Program-made: the position numbers and the translations under genes
Part shown: in pieces, positions 41,089 to 42,385 of the stretch
Numbering within the stretch: position 1 is the first letter of the stretch
Layout of the letters: each line of letters opens with the position of its first letter
Notes under the pieces: generated by a model
Database searches by the model: none
The model's input: only the letters and a program-made list of their open reading frames with translations
Told to the model about the DNA's origin: nothing
Assembly (NCBI GenBank): GCA_017454075.1
Contig: JAFTDQ010000011.1
Location: 1-42,385 of the forward strand
Direction of reading: 5' to 3'
From: Clostridia bacterium
GTDB taxonomy: Bacteria > Bacillota_A > Clostridia > Oscillospirales > CAG-272
DNA length: 42,385 nt

Positions 41089-41988
41089 GTGACGATTGAT
41101 AAAAATAATAAAATACAAGTTGATAACGCGGTGATCATGGCGGCGGGGTCGTCCTCGAGATTCGCTCCGCTGTCTTTTGAAAAGCCGAAATCGCTTTACG
41201 AGGTAAAGGGCGAGATCCTTATCGAGAGACAGATCCGCCAGCTTAAACAGGCGGGAATAAACGACGTCACGGTTGTTGTCGGGTACAGAAAGGAGCAGTT
41301 TTCCTATCTCCCTGACAAATTCGGCGTGGATCTCGTCGAAAACCCCGATTACCTCAAAAGAAACAACAACGGATCCGTCTGGGCGGTAAGAGAGCGCCTC
41401 GGAAACACCTATATCTGCTCGTCTGACAATTATTTCACTGAAAACCCTTTTGAGCGTGAGGTCAGCGAGCCGTATTACGCCGCGTGTTATGCAGAAGGCG
41501 AGACCGGCGAATGGTGCATCAGAGAGGGACCGGACGGTTATATAGATTCCGTGACGATAGGGGGCAGGGACTCGTGGTACATGATGGGTCACGTTTTCTG
41601 GGACCGGGAATTTTCGAGGCGTTTTGTCCGTATCCTCGAATCGATTTACGATCTGCCGGAGACGGCGCCGCTCCTTTGGGAAGCTGTTTATATGAACAAT
41701 CTCGACTCCCTTAAACTGAAGATGCGCAGATACATGCCCGGGATAATTGAAGAGTTCGACACGCTCGACGATCTGAGAAAATTTGACTCAAGCTATAAGG
41801 ACGACGCGCGCTCTCCGATCATCGGGTCGATTTCCGCCCGACTCGGATGCCCTCAGAGCATGATAAGCGATATAGTTCCCGTGAAGGACGGAAGCAACGA
41901 GGCCTCGGGCTTTGTTTTCAGCGCCGGTCAGCGTCGATTCATGTATTCGTATTCAACAGGTTCGCTCACTCCCGTTGATAACGAATAA
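41089..41988 (+). CDS. licC: CTP:phosphocholine cytidylyltransferase, LicC-type, with vestigial kinase tail
   Basis: Makes CDP-choline from phosphocholine. 299 aa from a GTG at 41089 (GGAG 10 nt upstream). The nucleotidyltransferase signature is IMAAGSSSRFAPLSFEKPKS near residue 17, followed by GYRKEQFSYL, NNNGSVWAVRE and CSSDNYFTEN (metal Asp). Core length ~240 aa matches LicC. The last ~50 residues (MISDIVPVKDGSNEASGFVF and following) align by eye with the N-lobe of LicA kinases (DIRRLGGMTNHSYKITREDG in this operon). They look like the degenerate beginning of a fused kinase domain whose catalytic half is lost. Last gene of the operon; a palindromic repeat follows. Confidence 0.88.
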   Translation: MTIDKNNKIQVDNAVIMAAGSSSRFAPLSFEKPKSLYEVKGEILIERQIRQLKQAGINDVTVVVGYRKEQFSYLPDKFGVDLVENPDYLKRNNNGSVWAVRERLGNTYICSSDNYFTENPFEREVSEPYYAACYAEGETGEWCIREGPDGYIDSVTIGGRDSWYMMGHVFWDREFSRRFVRILESIYDLPETAPLLWEAVYMNNLDSLKLKMRRYMPGIIEEFDTLDDLRKFDSSYKDDARSPIIGSISARLGCPQSMISDIVPVKDGSNEASGFVFSAGQRRFMYSYSTGSLTPVDNE

Positions 41989-42022
41989 ACCGGTGAAGCC
42001 CGAAATACAACTTAAAACGCAA

Positions 42023-42066
42023 AAAAATGCAGGAACGGTCGGAGACCGTCCCTGCAATTTTGGTGC
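42023..42066. repeat. 44-bp palindromic intergenic repeat, copy 1 (likely terminator of the lic operon)
   Basis: TGCAGG and ACGGTC face GACCGT and CCTGCA around a GGA loop, with A-rich and T-rich ends. It has the properties of a bidirectional terminator and lies 35 bp after licC. It is 42/44 identical to copy 2 at 42188. REP/MITE-like elements of this design are common between genes of gut Firmicutes, from general knowledge. Confidence 0.75.
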
Positions 42067-42187
42067 GGGAAACGAGACGTTTGAACCGCGTTTGCGCGGA
42101 GTCCGGTTCATGCGTTCGTTCGCCTTACGCAAACGCATGCATTTTGCCGCCGCAAAATGCGGAGTCCTTCGTCGGTACGTTTACATT
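42067..42187. other. Palindrome-rich spacer between the two repeat copies
   Basis: No ORF of interest. It contains a perfect hairpin GCATTTTGC / GCAAAATGC (42139-42160) and a longer-range match of GCGTTTGCG (42088-42096) with CGCAAACGC (42128-42136). Copies of GCGGAGTCC lie at about 42096 and 42159. The dense nested palindromes suggest that the two 44-bp repeats and this spacer form one composite repetitive element. Confidence 0.5.
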
Positions 42188-42385
42188 AAAATTGCAGGAA
42201 CGGCCGGAGACCGTCCCTGCAATTTTGGTGCAGCGAGTGCATTTATATCCGAACCCAAGCTTGATTCCTCAAGCTCGGCGAAAGTTATCGTTTTAGTGCC
42301 GTCTTTGAAGTTAAAGACGAGGGTGATCCTGTCATCGTAAAGGTATATCGCATTGATAAAACTGTCGATCAGCCGGCGACGGTGA
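42181..42385 (-). CDS. C-terminus of a serine site-specific recombinase, 5' part outside the window
   Basis: The minus strand is open from the window edge and reads RRRLIDSFINAIYLYDDRIT, LVFNFKDGTKTITFAELEE and SSLGSDINALAAP, then stops at 42181-42183. This matches the C-terminal end typical of large serine recombinases/resolvases of clostridial prophages and integrative elements. The final ~14 codons come from the 44-bp repeat, so the natural C-terminus was probably replaced or extended by the repeat insertion. The catalytic domain lies beyond the window. It marks the edge of a possible mobile element or its remnant. Confidence 0.8.
   Translation of the reverse strand, partial: HRRRLIDSFINAIYLYDDRITLVFNFKDGTKTITFAELEESSLGSDINALAAPKLQGRSPAVPAILM
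42188..42231. repeat. 44-bp palindromic intergenic repeat, copy 2
   Basis: AAAATTGCAGG pairs perfectly with CCTGCAATTTT (11 bp), with an inner ACGG/CCGT stem. Same element as copy 1, same orientation, 165 bp away. It overlaps the predicted 3' end of the recombinase gene on the minus strand and supplies its last codons. Confidence 0.75.

Noticed and set aside
42060..42090. tRNA 3' end on the minus strand (TCCCGCACCA after a TTCAA loop)
   Set aside because: The T-stem halves do not pair and no matching 5' acceptor strand, anticodon or D arm is found. It is probably part of the repeat element, at best a tRNA-derived attachment remnant.
1..42385. CRISPR array or cas genes
   Set aside because: No regularly spaced direct repeats with unique spacers were seen; the repeats present are gene-internal domains or the 44-bp palindromic element.

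Overview
The window comes from a Gram-positive, Firmicutes-type bacterium, most likely an anaerobic gut clostridium (Oscillospiraceae or Christensenellales style). I base this on purine-rich Shine-Dalgarno sites, near-consensus TTGACA/TATAAT promoters with 17-bp spacers, the split glycine decarboxylase (gcvPA/gcvPB), a single-chain Fe-S serine dehydratase, rubredoxin, lipoproteins with lipoboxes, and lic-type choline genes. No plasmid or phage backbone is visible. The DNA is GC-rich, except for an AT-richer patch at about 27.9-29.4 kb.

Layout. (1) 1-5.3 kb: glycogen genes glgA (5' end cut off), glgP and a GH13 amylase. (2) 5.4-5.6 kb: a consensus promoter and an intrinsic terminator bracket a ~158-nt structured RNA candidate, possibly 6S-like, followed by an RDD membrane protein. 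(3) 6.4-16.1 kb: a complete carbohydrate-type ABC importer (ATPase, two permeases, binding lipoprotein). It continues into a membrane-anchored staphylococcal-nuclease-like lipoprotein and two surface proteins built from OB-fold-like repeats. (4) 16.2-20.0 kb, minus strand: four overlapping genes for a HAD nucleotidase-guanylate kinase fusion, two tandem DHH/DHHA1 phosphoesterases and SurE. This operon converges on region 3 at a bidirectional terminator. (5) 20.2-27.8 kb: glycine cleavage operon gcvT-gcvH-gcvPA-gcvPB with lplA, lpdA and a methyltransferase. (6) 27.9-29.3 kb, minus strand: an Rhs tip remnant and small, partly duplicated ORFs, resembling an eroded toxin/immunity cassette array. 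(7) 29.4-30.8 kb: L-serine dehydratase with a long leader. (8) 30.8-34.7 kb, minus strand: Y-family polymerase, DUF402 protein, small HTH, metallo-beta-lactamase/rubredoxin fusion and YolD-like protein. (9) 35-42 kb: a lic-type choline/teichoic acid operon (licA, licB, CDP-glycerol-type transferase, a YidC/alkaline-phosphatase-fold fusion, licC). (10) The right edge has two copies of a 44-bp palindromic repeat and the C-terminus of a serine recombinase.

How the genes work together. Regions 5 and 7 handle glycine and serine: lipoylated GcvH is charged by LplA, cycled by Lpd, and delivers one-carbon units, while SdaA deaminates serine. Region 9 would import choline, activate it to CDP-choline and decorate a surface polymer. 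Its 930-aa YidC-phosphotransferase fusion is the most unusual protein here. Regions 3 and 4 may together form an extracellular nucleic-acid scavenging pathway: secreted nuclease, OB-fold surface proteins and importer outside, then nanoRNase-like, nucleotidase and nucleotide-kinase enzymes inside. That link is my inference from domains and position; no substrate can be read from the sequence.
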